Positions 1 to 6,860 are shown, counted from the stretch's first letter. The stretch is DNA of 14,344 bases from an uncultured Eubacteriales bacterium (GCA_900316925.1 ONEU01000064.1:1-14344), one strand, 5' to 3'. A program made the numbers and translations. Notes: generated by a model from the sequence alone, not told the origin.

Positions 1-60
1 ATCGAACCGTCGACCTCTAGCGTGACAGGCTAGCGTTCTAACCAGCTGAACTACCGGACC
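1..60 (-). tRNA. tRNA-Asp (GTC), 3' end cut by window edge
   Basis: Read on the minus strand this begins with GGTCCGG (acceptor 5' arm), followed by a D arm containing AGCTGGTTAGA. The anticodon stem CTAGC/GCTAG encloses the loop CTGTCAC, giving anticodon GTC for aspartate. The T arm includes GGTTCGAT, and the remaining roughly 17 nt (end of T stem, acceptor 3' arm and CCA) lie outside the window. It follows tRNA-Val by only 3 nt, so the two are almost certainly processed from one transcript. Confidence 0.95.
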
Positions 61-63
61 GTA

Positions 64-139
64 TGGTGGGAACAATAGGGCTCGAACCTATGACCCTCTG
101 CTTGTAAGGCAGATGCTCTCCCAGCTGAGCTATGCTCCC
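64..139 (-). tRNA. tRNA-Val (TAC)
   Basis: Complete 76-nt tRNA. The acceptor arms GGGAGCA/TGTTCCC pair, the D arm carries AGCTGGGAGAGC, the anticodon stem TCTGC/GCAGA closes the loop CTTACAA (anticodon TAC, valine), and the T loop is GTTCGAG. The 3' CCA is encoded in the DNA. It is the first gene of a Val-Asp tRNA cluster; a sigma-A-like promoter lies just upstream on the same strand. Confidence 0.97.
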
Positions 140-165
140 GTGTCGTGTGTACCAGCGACTTCATT

Positions 166-194
166 ATAATAACACACACCCCCTTGTTTGTCAA
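166..194 (-). promoter_or_regulatory. Sigma-A-like promoter of the tRNA-Val/Asp cluster
   Basis: On the minus strand a perfect -35 TTGACA (189-194) is followed after 17 nt by TATTAT (166-171). A perfect TATAAT (163-168) overlaps it but with a 20-nt spacer. Either gives a transcription start about 20 nt before tRNA-Val. The stretch from 195 to 294 up to the stop of the DUF6483-like gene is AT-rich and holds no gene; I see no convincing U-tailed terminator there. Confidence 0.75.
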
Positions 195-294
195 GGGTTT
201 TTTGAAAATTTTTTCAAAGAATTTTTTCGGGGATTTCCGCCGCCTCTTTCCCTGTCTTTTCCATCCTATGCTCCTCCCGTCCGGAACGTTCCTC

Positions 295-669
295 TTATTG
301 TACAAACTGTTCCACGGGGATTCCCAACCGCGTGAGTATCTCGATATACCCGTCATACACCTCATCCCGGGAGAAATTGCTTTCCTCCAGTTCGCTGTCC
401 GTCATCCCGTTGAGCTTCTGATAAAAATCCATTGCCAGTTCCACATAGCGGTCATCCAGCGACAGGTTCTCAAACAGCATATCCTCCGCTTCACAGATCT
501 TGTGCTCCCGGATCAGACGGTCAAGCACCAGATGCAGCTGATCCGTTTCCGACAGCATATCCGATGCCCCCAATTCATATTTTACTGCCGATTTCCCGAA
601 AACCAGCTTTGCTACATAATGTGACAGTACCGAGATCTGCCGCATCATCCAATCATCCTGATATCCCAT
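295..669 (-). CDS. DUF6483-like conserved hypothetical protein
   Basis: A small acidic protein of 124 aa with no signal peptide or membrane segment, predicted largely helical. It starts MGYQDDWMMRQISVLSHYVA and resembles from memory the DUF6483 family of uncharacterised Firmicutes proteins; that assignment is recognition, not a search. The start is an ATG preceded by AAGGAG at 7 nt. It lies 17 nt after the stop of the BaiN/RdsA-family flavoprotein and is the last gene of the apparent rpiR-flavoprotein-DUF6483 operon. The first third carries a Trp-Met-Met-Arg-Gln-Ile segment, and the centre is rich in Glu/Asp/Leu with a regular helical pattern, which could suit a protein-interaction role. Function is unknown and there are no recognisable catalytic residues. 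Confidence 0.8.
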   Translation of the reverse strand: MGYQDDWMMRQISVLSHYVAKLVFGKSAVKYELGASDMLSETDQLHLVLDRLIREHKICEAEDMLFENLSLDDRYVELAMDFYQKLNGMTDSELEESNFSRDEVYDGYIEILTRLGIPVEQFVQ

Positions 670-686
670 CCTTCTTCTCCTTCCGA

Positions 687-1913
687 TCAGTTTTCTCCCG
701 CCAGCACTCCGGTGGAAAACGCTGCCTGCAAATTAAAGCCGCCGGTGTAGCAATCCACATCTATGACCTCTCCGGCAACATAGAGTCCCTTCACCAGCTT
801 TGACTCCATCGTTCTGGGGTCAATCTCCCTGACGTCCACCCCGCCTGATGTCACAATGGCTTCTTCCAGCGGACGGAAGCCGCGGATCGTCAGTGTAAAG
901 CTCTTGAGCTGCTGCAGGATCCTGCGTCTGTCATTCCTGCTCAGCTCACTGCACCGCTTCTCCCCGGGGATGCCCGACATCCGGACAAACTGCTCCACCA
1001 TGGCCGCCGGCAGCAGCGAATGCAGCAGATAGGCATAGTTCTTTCCCTTGTCGGCATCAATTTCCCGCAGCAGGCGGGCATCCAGCTTCTCCTCCGATAA
1101 CGCCGGCTTGAAATCCAGTACCAGACGGTACCTTCCCTCTGTCATTTCACGGATGTGTGAACTGGCACTAAGTACGGTTGCTCCCGATACGCCGTAGCGC
1201 ATGAACTGCAGCTCACCGAAATCCGTATAGAGCTTCTTGTTTGCTGCGGTATCCCACAGCGTCAGGGAGAGGTTTTTCATCAGCAGCTTATTCATCCCGG
1301 GATCCATGCGTTCCACGGTCTCCAGCGGCACGAGAGACGGCTTCAGCGGGCGGATGGTATGTCCCAGGGCTGCGGCGAAGCGGTAACCGTCACCGGTAGA
1401 ACCCGTCAGCGGATAGGAACATCCTCCGCAGGCAATGATTACCTTGTCAAAGAGACATCTCCTGCCGGCCACCTCCACGCCGGTGACATGGCCATGCTCT
1501 GCCGTCACACCGGTCACGGTATGGTGCTCGATCCGGGCGCCTGCCATTTCGGCTGCCCGGCGCAGGGTATTCACCACATCCGCAGCCTTGTCCGAAACCG
1601 GAAACACACGGTTCCCCCGCTCTGTTTTGAGGGGCAGACCGTTCTTTTCAAAGAAAGCGATGGTATCGGCGGGCGAAAAGCGGTGAAGGGCGCTGTACAG
1701 GAAACGCCCGTTGGTAGGGGTATTGGCGATTACCGTCTGGGGCGTGCAGTTATTCGTCACGTTGCAGCGTCCCTTACCGGTGATATTCAGCTTCCTGCCC
1801 ACCATGCTGTTCTTTTCAAACACCGTGACACGGTCGCCGATGCGTGCGGCAGATACCGCCGCCATCAATCCGGCTGCTCCTGCGCCGATCACCGCTACTA
1901 CTCTGCTGCTCAA
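687..1913 (-). CDS. BaiN/RdsA (HI0933/YhiN) family FAD-dependent oxidoreductase
   Basis: A 408-aa flavoprotein. An N-terminal Rossmann dinucleotide fold carries GAGAAG (residues 10-15) and a later acidic residue for FAD ribose. The signature GKGRCNVTN (46-54) and the C-terminal block with SGGVD and YVAGEVIDVDCYTGGFN are typical of the HI0933 family, whose usual length is about 400 aa. Family members have been linked to bile acid metabolism (BaiN) and, in E. coli, to dihydrouridine formation in 23S rRNA (RdsA/YhiN). Which role applies here cannot be read from sequence, though a housekeeping rRNA role fits the absence of other bile acid genes. The start is a TTG with AAAGGA at 9 nt; its first bases overlap the TGA of the rpiR-type gene as TTGA, so the two are translationally coupled. 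An ATG nearby is out of frame. Confidence 0.93.
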   Translation of the reverse strand: MSSRVVAVIGAGAAGLMAAVSAARIGDRVTVFEKNSMVGRKLNITGKGRCNVTNNCTPQTVIANTPTNGRFLYSALHRFSPADTIAFFEKNGLPLKTERGNRVFPVSDKAADVVNTLRRAAEMAGARIEHHTVTGVTAEHGHVTGVEVAGRRCLFDKVIIACGGCSYPLTGSTGDGYRFAAALGHTIRPLKPSLVPLETVERMDPGMNKLLMKNLSLTLWDTAANKKLYTDFGELQFMRYGVSGATVLSASSHIREMTEGRYRLVLDFKPALSEEKLDARLLREIDADKGKNYAYLLHSLLPAAMVEQFVRMSGIPGEKRCSELSRNDRRRILQQLKSFTLTIRGFRPLEEAIVTSGGVDVREIDPRTMESKLVKGLYVAGEVIDVDCYTGGFNLQAAFSTGVLAGEN

Positions 1914-2785
1914 TCGGCTTCATCCTTTCTGTTCGTCTGATAAACGTCATAATCCTGCCAGATATTCTCCAGGATGCCGAACGTCTCCTTGACCTCGGTA
2001 TCCAGTTTGAGGACGGTTGCGGCGATCAGGGCGTTAATCATGCTCAGGGGCGCCACAAGGGAATCCACCACCGAAGCGATATCGCTTTTGGCGATGAGCA
2101 CATGATCCGAAACGGCCACCAGCGGGCTGGACATACTGTCGGTAAGAACAATGACCTTGGCGCCTCTGCGGTGGGCGAAGGTCATTGCCTGGATAGCGGC
2201 ATTGGAATAACGGGGGAAGCTGATGCCGATAATCACGTCACCGGCAGAGATGCGGAAGAGCTTTTCATAGATTTCCGTCTCGCCGTAGTTGCTGATAACC
2301 TTGACGTTCTCAAAGATCAGCGAATAGTAATACCCCAGGAAAGACGCCAGTGCCGCGGAGCTTCTCACGGCGAAAATATAGATCGTCTTTGCACCGGCAA
2401 TCGCGTCAACGGCGCTCTGGAAATCATTTTCGGAGGTTTCCTCCAGCGTCCTGCGGATCCGTTCGATATCCTTGTTGAGGATATACTCCATGACGCTGCC
2501 GTTGTTGATACGGCTCTGCGTCACATCAATACGCTGCACAGAGGTGAGCTTATCGCGGATCATCTCCTGCATTGCCTTCTGCATTTTGGGATAGCCGTCA
2601 TAGCCAAGCTCCGTGGCGAAACGCACCACGGTGGATTCACTCACGCCCACCGTATTGCCCAGCTTGGAGGCCGTCATAAACGCCGCCTTATCATAATGCT
2701 GTGTAATAAAATCAGCGATCAGCTTCTGACCCTTGGAGAATCTTGGTTTTTGTTCATTGATTATCGCAAGCAGACTTTTCGTCAT
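1910..2785 (-). CDS. MurR/RpiR family transcriptional regulator
   Basis: A 291-aa DNA-binding regulator. Residues 1-77 form the HTH_6 domain (SKGQKLIADFI, then ASKLGNTVGVSESTVVRFATELGYDGYPKMQ), and roughly 125-255 form a SIS sugar-phosphate-binding domain (IYIFAVRSSAALASFLGYYY, then VIGISFPRYSNAAIQAMTFA). RpiR proteins usually sense phosphosugars and control sugar or amino sugar catabolism. No sugar gene is adjacent here: the downstream partner is a flavoprotein that overlaps its stop codon, so the target is probably elsewhere or the operon has an unusual composition. ATG start with AAGGTG about 8 nt upstream. The ligand is unknown. Confidence 0.95.
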   Translation of the reverse strand: MTKSLLAIINEQKPRFSKGQKLIADFITQHYDKAAFMTASKLGNTVGVSESTVVRFATELGYDGYPKMQKAMQEMIRDKLTSVQRIDVTQSRINNGSVMEYILNKDIERIRRTLEETSENDFQSAVDAIAGAKTIYIFAVRSSAALASFLGYYYSLIFENVKVISNYGETEIYEKLFRISAGDVIIGISFPRYSNAAIQAMTFAHRRGAKVIVLTDSMSSPLVAVSDHVLIAKSDIASVVDSLVAPLSMINALIAATVLKLDTEVKETFGILENIWQDYDVYQTNRKDEAD

Positions 2786-2861
2786 CCTGAAATCACCTTC
2801 CCTATGATTATCACGCTTCCATGCACAGTGCCTGCACTTCCGGAATGATTTAAACGAACAA

Positions 2862-2897
2862 AAGAAAGGAGATCAGGGAATACAGATCTCCTTTCTT
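2862..2897 (-). terminator. Rho-independent terminator of hpf
   Basis: A perfect 13-bp stem (2862-2874 with 2885-2897) has a 10-nt loop and continues on the minus strand into TTTCTTTTGTT. It lies 42 nt after the hpf stop codon, so it ends the hpf transcript and insulates it from the rpiR-type operon. The stem contains an AAGGAG-like sequence, but no start codon uses it. Confidence 0.88.
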
Positions 2898-2938
2898 ATA
2901 GCTTACTATGTCATCTGCCGCCGGAAGGCGGTACGGCA

Positions 2939-3484
2939 TCAATCCTTAGGCTCAAGCAGGCCGTAGGTGCCGCCCTTACGCTTATAGACCACATTGATCA
3001 CGTTGGTATTGCAGTTGCGGAACATAAAGAACTCATGTCCGATCAGGTTCATCTGGAGGATTGCCTCCTCCACACTCAGCGGCTTCACGGAGAAGCTCTT
3101 GGTACGCACCACAGCGTAGTCATCCTCCACCATGGCATCCTCATCTTCCGCATCGTCCGGCTCTTCTGCAAAATACTGTTCAAAGCTCTCGGACTTCATC
3201 TTCTTGCTCAGCTTGGTCTTGTTCTTTCTGATCTGGCCGCCCAATATATCAACCACTGCATCAAGTGCATCATTCATTTCCAGTGCGGTGCTCTCGGCAC
3301 GGTACATCAGTCCGTCATCACGGATCGTGGCCTCAACGGTCTGTCTGTTTTTCTCCATGGTTACCGTGACCGTAGCTTCGGCATTTTCCGAGTAGATTTT
3401 TTCAAATTTTCCGAGTTTTTTGTAAACACGCTCCTTGAAATTATCCTTCAGGTTTACTTTTCTGCCGACAATGTTGTATTTCAT
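2939..3484 (-). CDS. hpf: Long-form ribosome hibernation-promoting factor HPF
   Basis: A 181-aa protein that binds the 30S subunit in slow growth or stress and drives dimerisation into inactive 100S particles. Residues 1-100 form the S30AE/HPF domain (MKYNIVGRKVNLKDNFKERV, then EATVTVTMEKNRQTVEATI). An acidic linker (EEPDDAEDEDAMVEDD) leads to the C-terminal dimerisation domain with KSFSVKPLSVEEAILQMNLIGHEFFMFRN and a final VYKRKGGTYGLLEP. The two-domain layout marks the long form typical of Firmicutes. The ATG at 3484 is chosen because GGAGG precedes it by 8 nt; an in-frame TTG at 3502 would place that site inside the gene. It is monocistronic, with its own promoter, a structured leader and a terminator. 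Confidence 0.97.
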   Translation of the reverse strand: MKYNIVGRKVNLKDNFKERVYKKLGKFEKIYSENAEATVTVTMEKNRQTVEATIRDDGLMYRAESTALEMNDALDAVVDILGGQIRKNKTKLSKKMKSESFEQYFAEEPDDAEDEDAMVEDDYAVVRTKSFSVKPLSVEEAILQMNLIGHEFFMFRNCNTNVINVVYKRKGGTYGLLEPKD

Positions 3485-3507
3485 AAGCCGAACCTCCTTC
3501 AAGTCTG

Positions 3508-3566
3508 TTCAGGAACAGCCGGCGCACCCGCAAATACAGCTCCGCCGTCCACCATTTGTTCCTGAA
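3508..3566 (-). promoter_or_regulatory. Inverted repeat in the hpf 5' leader
   Basis: Perfect 10-bp arms (3508-3517 TTCAGGAACA and 3557-3566 TGTTCCTGAA on the plus strand) flank a GC-rich 39-nt interval. In the mRNA they would close a stem-loop that ends about 12 nt before the GGAGG of hpf. The interval could itself fold. No known riboswitch or leader class is recognised, so a regulatory role is inference. Confidence 0.4.
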
Positions 3567-3588
3567 TCCCATCTCTGAGATTACCCTT

Positions 3589-3616
3589 ATTATAACACAT
3601 TTAACAAAAAAATCAA
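3589..3616 (-). promoter_or_regulatory. Sigma-A-like promoter of hpf
   Basis: On the minus strand TTGATT (3611-3616) is followed after 16 nt by a perfect TATAAT (3589-3594). The expected start near 3582 gives a leader of about 100 nt before the hpf ATG. The sequence between the amidohydrolase stop and the -35 is very AT-rich. Confidence 0.72.
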
Positions 3617-3658
3617 ATAGATTCTGAAAATGTTATATAAAAATTTTTTCAGCGCATT

Positions 3659-4846
3659 TTATACATTATCACAATAATGATTCAGGACCATTTTTCCGTT
3701 CACCATGACTGCCTGCGGTCTGGTCATCAGTTCCAGGGGATCCCCGGAGAAGACCACACAGTCGGCGTCCTTGCCCGGCTCCAAAGAACCGACACGGTCG
3801 TCGAGTCCGCAGATGGCGGCAGGATAACAGGTGAGTGCCTTCATGGCTTCCTCACGGCTCATGCCCTCCCTGACTGCCACCATAGCACAGAGCAGCAGGT
3901 ACTGGATGGGTGTTTCGGGGTGATCGGTGATGATCGCCGTAGGGATCCCGTTACGGGACAGGATACCTGCCGCCTGCGGAGACTGATGCTTCAGTTCCGG
4001 TTTGCTCCGGTCTGTCAGGATGGGGCCGGACAGGATCCCCCGGAAGCCCTCCTCCCCCAACTCCTCCCACACCAGATGGGCGTCGGTGGCGTGTACCAGC
4101 ACATACTCCAGCTCAAATTCTCGTGCAATGCGGACAGCCGTGAAGATATCATCCGCCCGGTGCGCATGGAAATGAGCCGGCACCTCCCTGCGGAACAGCG
4201 GCAGCAGCGCCTCGTTCTTCACATCATACTCCGGCTCATCCATATTTTCGGGATCCTGCTCATAGCGGCACTTGTCCTCATAGTATTTTTTGGCCTTTGC
4301 AAGTGTCTCACGGATCAGGGCGGCGGTTGCCATACGGGTCACGGGCGTCTGTTCCTTATCGTTGTAGGTGGATTTCGGATTCTCCCCCAGGGCGAATTTG
4401 ATGGCGGCGGGCGCCTTGACGATCATCTTATCCACCCGTTTCCCGCAGGTTTTGAGTGCTGCGGCCTGACCTGCAATGGGGTTGGCGCTGCCGGGACAGG
4501 TAATCACAGTGGTCACACCGGCCCGGAGTGCTTCGGAGAAATAGCCGTCCATGGCATTCACCGCATCCAGTGCCCGCAGCTGCGGCGTCACGGGATCGGT
4601 ATCCTCGTTGCCGTCGTCCCCCTCAAAGGTCAGGGAATCCCCGAAGAGTCCCAGGTGAGTATGGGCGTCGATCAGCCCCGGATAAACCGGCAGGTGACCG
4701 GCATCAAAGGCGCCGGCAGGAACCTCTGTCAGCTCCTCCATACTGCCCAGTGCGGTGATCCTGCCGTTTTCCCAGGCAAGATAGCCCTCCGGGATCACAC
4801 GGCCGTTCCGGTCCATGGTATGAAGCTCTGCATTGATCATCAGCAT
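3659..4846 (-). CDS. Amidohydrolase (imidazolonepropionase-like, COG1228 type)
   Basis: A 395-aa metal-dependent hydrolase of the amidohydrolase superfamily, presumably cytoplasmic. It has a small N-terminal beta domain, then PGLIDAHTHLG with the metal-binding HTH at 62-64. A lysine in APAAIKFALGENPK (about 150) may be the bridging residue. HFHAHR (225-230), VHATD (252 onward) and ITDHPE (Asp near 308) supply the remaining metal and catalytic positions. The C-terminal block GSLEPGKDADCVVFSGDPLE closes the beta domain. The ATG at 4846 has AAAGGATGAG upstream; a second ATG two codons later is possible. The substrate is not predictable: relatives act on imidazolonepropionate, dipeptides or other amides, and no histidine-degradation genes are nearby. 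It starts only 26 nt after a strong terminator, with no room for a promoter between. Confidence 0.9.
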   Translation of the reverse strand: MLMINAELHTMDRNGRVIPEGYLAWENGRITALGSMEELTEVPAGAFDAGHLPVYPGLIDAHTHLGLFGDSLTFEGDDGNEDTDPVTPQLRALDAVNAMDGYFSEALRAGVTTVITCPGSANPIAGQAAALKTCGKRVDKMIVKAPAAIKFALGENPKSTYNDKEQTPVTRMATAALIRETLAKAKKYYEDKCRYEQDPENMDEPEYDVKNEALLPLFRREVPAHFHAHRADDIFTAVRIAREFELEYVLVHATDAHLVWEELGEEGFRGILSGPILTDRSKPELKHQSPQAAGILSRNGIPTAIITDHPETPIQYLLLCAMVAVREGMSREEAMKALTCYPAAICGLDDRVGSLEPGKDADCVVFSGDPLELMTRPQAVMVNGKMVLNHYCDNV

Positions 4847-4872
4847 AGAATCTCATCCTTTTTTCAATATGC

Positions 4873-4896
4873 AAAAAAGAGCCGCAGTGCGGCTCT
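4873..4896 (-). terminator. Rho-independent terminator after the S1-domain gene
   Basis: On the minus strand the stem AGAGCCGC/GCGGCTCT with a very short loop runs straight into TTTTTT. It lies 6 nt after the yabR-like stop codon and 26 nt before the amidohydrolase ATG, so it should end the sporulation/division cluster transcript or limit read-through into the amidohydrolase gene. Confidence 0.92.
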
Positions 4897-4902
4897 CAGA
4901 TG

Positions 4903-5364
4903 TCAGTTATTTTTTGTGAAATTGCCACGGCGGGAAGCGCCTCTGCGGGACTCATTGGCTCGCTTGAGGTTGGATATTTTTTCATCACTGGTCTGCTTGA
5001 ACTTTGAGAGCATATCCTCAAAGCTCGAGGGCTCCGTACTCTTGGGAGGCTGCCACTCATAGCCTGTACTGCGGGGTCTGGACGGTGCAGACGCACTGCG
5101 GTTCTGGCGGTTATGGCCGTTATTCTGCGGCGGCTGGGCTTTTTTGATGGAAAGGCTGATCTTTCCGTCATCGCCAATACTGAGGATCTTGACCTTGACA
5201 GTCTGTCCCTCTGTGAGAAAATCCTTGATATCGTTCACAAATGTGGGAGCTACCTCGGAAATATGTACCATTCCCGTTTTGCCGCCCTCCAGATCCACAA
5301 AAGCGCCAAACTTTGTAATTCCGGACACTTTACCTTCTACGATCATTCCTACCTCAAGACTCAT
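4903..5364 (-). CDS. yabR: S1 RNA-binding domain protein, YabR-like
   Basis: A 153-aa protein with one N-terminal S1 domain (residues 1-75: VGMIVEGKVSGITKFGAFVD, GMVHISEVA, GQTVKVKILSI, GKISLSIKKA), an OB fold that binds RNA. It is followed by a polar, low-complexity, Arg/Asn/Ser-rich tail (about 76-153, ending RRGASRRGNFTKNN) that is probably disordered and adds basic charge. The position directly after divIC matches B. subtilis yabR, whose role is poorly defined; the tail makes this protein longer than the roughly 130-aa Bacillus version. The ATG has an AGGAG rather far away (14 nt) and no better in-frame start exists. It ends the cluster, just before a strong terminator. Confidence 0.88.
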   Translation of the reverse strand: MSLEVGMIVEGKVSGITKFGAFVDLEGGKTGMVHISEVAPTFVNDIKDFLTEGQTVKVKILSIGDDGKISLSIKKAQPPQNNGHNRQNRSASAPSRPRSTGYEWQPPKSTEPSSFEDMLSKFKQTSDEKISNLKRANESRRGASRRGNFTKNN

Positions 5365-5384
5365 ACTAAATACGCTTTCTCCTC

Positions 5385-5738
5385 TCAGTTGCCGGCAATG
5401 TTAATAAAAACAACCTCACCGCTCTTCACATAGTCCAAATTCTCTCGTGCAATTCTTTCGATATAATCCGAAAAGGAATCGAAATCATTTTTTTCAGCCG
5501 CATCCGCCACCGTTTTCAGTTCCTCCACCTTGATGGTCTCCAGGGTGATCTCATTATCCAGACGGGAAAGCTCATCTCTGCCCTTTTTGATCTTGACGTT
5601 CTGATCCACTATGGTCACCGTCACATACAGTACCACCGCCACAACAGCAATGCAGAGGATCCAGTTGGTTTTCTTGCGCACCTTCTTTGCCTTGACCGTT
5701 CTGACCGGTTTTACAGGCTTTTCGGTTTTTTTCTTCAT
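5385..5738 (-). CDS. divIC: Septum formation initiator protein DivIC/FtsB family
   Basis: A 117-aa bitopic membrane protein of the division machinery; DivIC pairs with FtsL and DivIB to activate septal peptidoglycan synthesis. The Lys-rich cytoplasmic N terminus (1-25) is followed by a single membrane helix (about 26-44), a coiled coil (about 46-80, heptad-like DELSRLDNEITLETIKVEEL) and the conserved extracellular end YIERIARENLDYVKSGEVVF. Length and layout match the family. ATG start with GGTGA 7 nt upstream. It sits between yabQ (93-nt gap with its own promoter) and yabR, as in Bacillus. An extra promoter makes sense because division is needed in growth while yabP and yabQ are needed only in sporulation. 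Confidence 0.93.
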   Translation of the reverse strand: MKKKTEKPVKPVRTVKAKKVRKKTNWILCIAVVAVVLYVTVTIVDQNVKIKKGRDELSRLDNEITLETIKVEELKTVADAAEKNDFDSFSDYIERIARENLDYVKSGEVVFINIAGN

Positions 5739-5791
5739 AGTGTGATCACCGACTTTCCATTTCTCGACAATAAAACAAATACAGCGATATT

Positions 5792-5821
5792 ATTATACAA
5801 CATCCCCGGACAATATTGCAA
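5792..5821 (-). promoter_or_regulatory. Internal sigma-A-like promoter before divIC
   Basis: On the minus strand TTGCAA (5816-5821) and a perfect TATAAT (5792-5797) are separated by 18 nt, within the 93-nt gap after yabQ. It would let divIC and yabR be transcribed in growing cells independently of the upstream sporulation genes. Confidence 0.68.
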
Positions 5822-5831
5822 GGGATAAACG

Positions 5832-6269
5832 CTACTTTTTTTCATTTTTTGGCAATTTTCTTTTCCCGAAAATCCTCCGGCAGCCCTCCTGCAGTTTCAG
5901 GGCACTCCGGTGCAGCCAGGCAGCCGCGGGATCTGCCGCCGCATGACAGGTGCGGAGCAGTACGCGGCGGAGCAAACCCGAAAATCGTTTGAGCAGCCGT
6001 CCCACCGTTGCATACAGCAGACCGAAGGCTGCAATCTGTGCCGCCAGCGAAAAAGCCCGGATGGTGCCGTTGGTCTGTGACAGGGCGAACAGGAAATTCA
6101 GCACCGCCGCCAGCAGCATGAACAGCACATCCTCAAAAAACAGGCGCACTCTGCCGGGGGGCGCTAACAGTCTGACCAGGCCGAACAGCAGGTACACCCC
6201 GAAGATGACCGCTCCCAGCGCAAAAGACCAATAAAATGCCTGGGTGTACTGAAATAAGGATACCTCCAC
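5832..6269 (-). CDS. yabQ: Spore cortex biosynthesis protein YabQ
   Basis: A 145-aa integral membrane protein with hydrophobic helices near residues 12-34, 45-66 and 72-91, and a long basic C-terminal tail. The block FFEDVLFMLLAAVLNFLFAL followed by NGTIRAF is characteristic of YabQ, which in B. subtilis localises to the forespore membranes and is required for spore cortex formation. The start is GTG with AGGTGAG just upstream, 8 nt after the yabP stop, so the pair is cotranscribed. The tail beyond residue 95 is Arg/Lys/Ala-rich and less conserved. Its place between yabP and divIC is the strongest support. Confidence 0.9.
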   Translation of the reverse strand: MEVSLFQYTQAFYWSFALGAVIFGVYLLFGLVRLLAPPGRVRLFFEDVLFMLLAAVLNFLFALSQTNGTIRAFSLAAQIAAFGLLYATVGRLLKRFSGLLRRVLLRTCHAAADPAAAWLHRSALKLQEGCRRIFGKRKLPKNEKK

Positions 6270-6277
6270 GCTCTCAC

Positions 6278-6577
6278 CTACCGGAACAGGCGGGCAAAAA
6301 AACCGCCCTCCGTCTGTCTGGACTCGGAGTAGACCAGGGAATCGACCACCCCGTCCAGACTCAGCTCCCCGGTCTCCTGGCTGAAGCTGCCGATATGCAG
6401 GTCACTTCCCTTGACGCATAGCTCGCCAAGCTCCGTGAGCAGGGTCACGCTCTGTTCCGAAAAGCCTGCCACATCCTTGACGCCCGACAAGCTCAGCCGT
6501 TTCCTGTCCTCCAGGATCAGGCTGTGTGTTTTTCTGACTGCCGCTTCTGCTGCCAAGACAACCGCCCCCATGACCAT
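6278..6577 (-). CDS. yabP: Sporulation protein YabP
   Basis: A protein of about 99 aa. The YabP family core is clear: KTHSLILEDRKRLSLSGVKD, then VTLLTELGELCVKGSDLHI, SFSQETGELSLDGVVDSLVYS and the end GGFFARLFR. In B. subtilis YabP is needed for spore cortex assembly together with YabQ. The start is uncertain. An in-frame GTG at 6631 would overlap the rqcP end by 23 bp and add a basic stretch unlike the family. ATGs at 6577 and 6571 give a family-sized protein but lack a good ribosome binding site; the GGAGG in the last codons of rqcP is too far for them. I chose 6577 for length. Confidence 0.88.
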   Translation of the reverse strand: MVMGAVVLAAEAAVRKTHSLILEDRKRLSLSGVKDVAGFSEQSVTLLTELGELCVKGSDLHIGSFSQETGELSLDGVVDSLVYSESRQTEGGFFARLFR

Positions 6578-6608
6578 GATAGTTATTTCTATGCGGCGCC
6601 GGAACGGT

Positions 6609-6860
6609 TTATGCTTCCTCCGGCAGGACACGGTACATCAGACCCGCATCCTCTTTTCTGGCAAATTCGTTGACAGCGGTGATCTCCGCACGGATGGGAT
6701 GGGCACCCATGCTGATCTCCAGCACATCTCCCGGCTTCACCTCGTAGGAGGCTCTGGCGGGCTTCCCGTTGACCAGCACTCTGCCGGCGTCACAGGCTTC
6801 ATTGGCCACCGTCCGCCTCTTGATGAGACGGGATACCTTCAGATATTTATCTAATCTCAT
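6609..6860 (-). CDS. rqcP: RqcP (YabO), S4-domain ribosome quality-control factor
   Basis: An 83-aa protein that is almost entirely an S4 RNA-binding domain: MRLDKYLKVSRLIKRRTVAN, then AGRVLVNGKPARASYEVKPGD. RqcP (also YabO, Hsp15-like) binds 50S subunits carrying peptidyl-tRNA and works with RqcH to add alanine tails to stalled nascent chains. The ATG has AAGGAGA about 7 nt upstream, and that site directly abuts the U-tract of the terminator behind hup. Placement before yabP and yabQ is the same as in Bacillus. Confidence 0.94.
   Translation of the reverse strand: MRLDKYLKVSRLIKRRTVANEACDAGRVLVNGKPARASYEVKPGDVLEISMGAHPIRAEITAVNEFARKEDAGLMYRVLPEEA

Noticed and set aside
198..228. AT-rich palindrome TTTGAAAA...TTTTCAAA before the tRNA promoter
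   Set aside because: A very weak all-AT stem without a proper U-tract on the needed strand; chance in AT-rich sequence is sufficient.
283..292. Perfect 10-bp palindrome GGAACGTTCC
   Set aside because: Short, overlaps the region at the DUF6483-like stop codon, with no partner site or promoter; likely chance.
687..1913. Bile acid 7-dehydroxylation role for the BaiN-like flavoprotein
   Set aside because: No other bai genes are in the window, and the family is widespread in bacteria that do not modify bile acids.
1844..2848. Open frame (334 codons) on the plus strand
   Set aside because: Antisense to the rpiR-type gene and its upstream region, without a family match or ribosome binding site.
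2786..2860. Promoter and GTGCAGGCAC operator before the rpiR-type gene
   Set aside because: A GATAAT -10 is present but no acceptable -35 lies at the right distance, and the dyad is short; not strong enough to list.
3485..3600. raiA-type non-coding RNA upstream of hpf
   Set aside because: That RNA class is considerably longer than the roughly 100-nt leader here, and I recognise none of its structure.
3677..5062. Long open frame (461 codons) on the plus strand
   Set aside because: It is fully antisense to the amidohydrolase and part of yabR, shows His/Gly/Gln-rich composition with no domain, and crosses a terminator. It is a shadow of codon bias.
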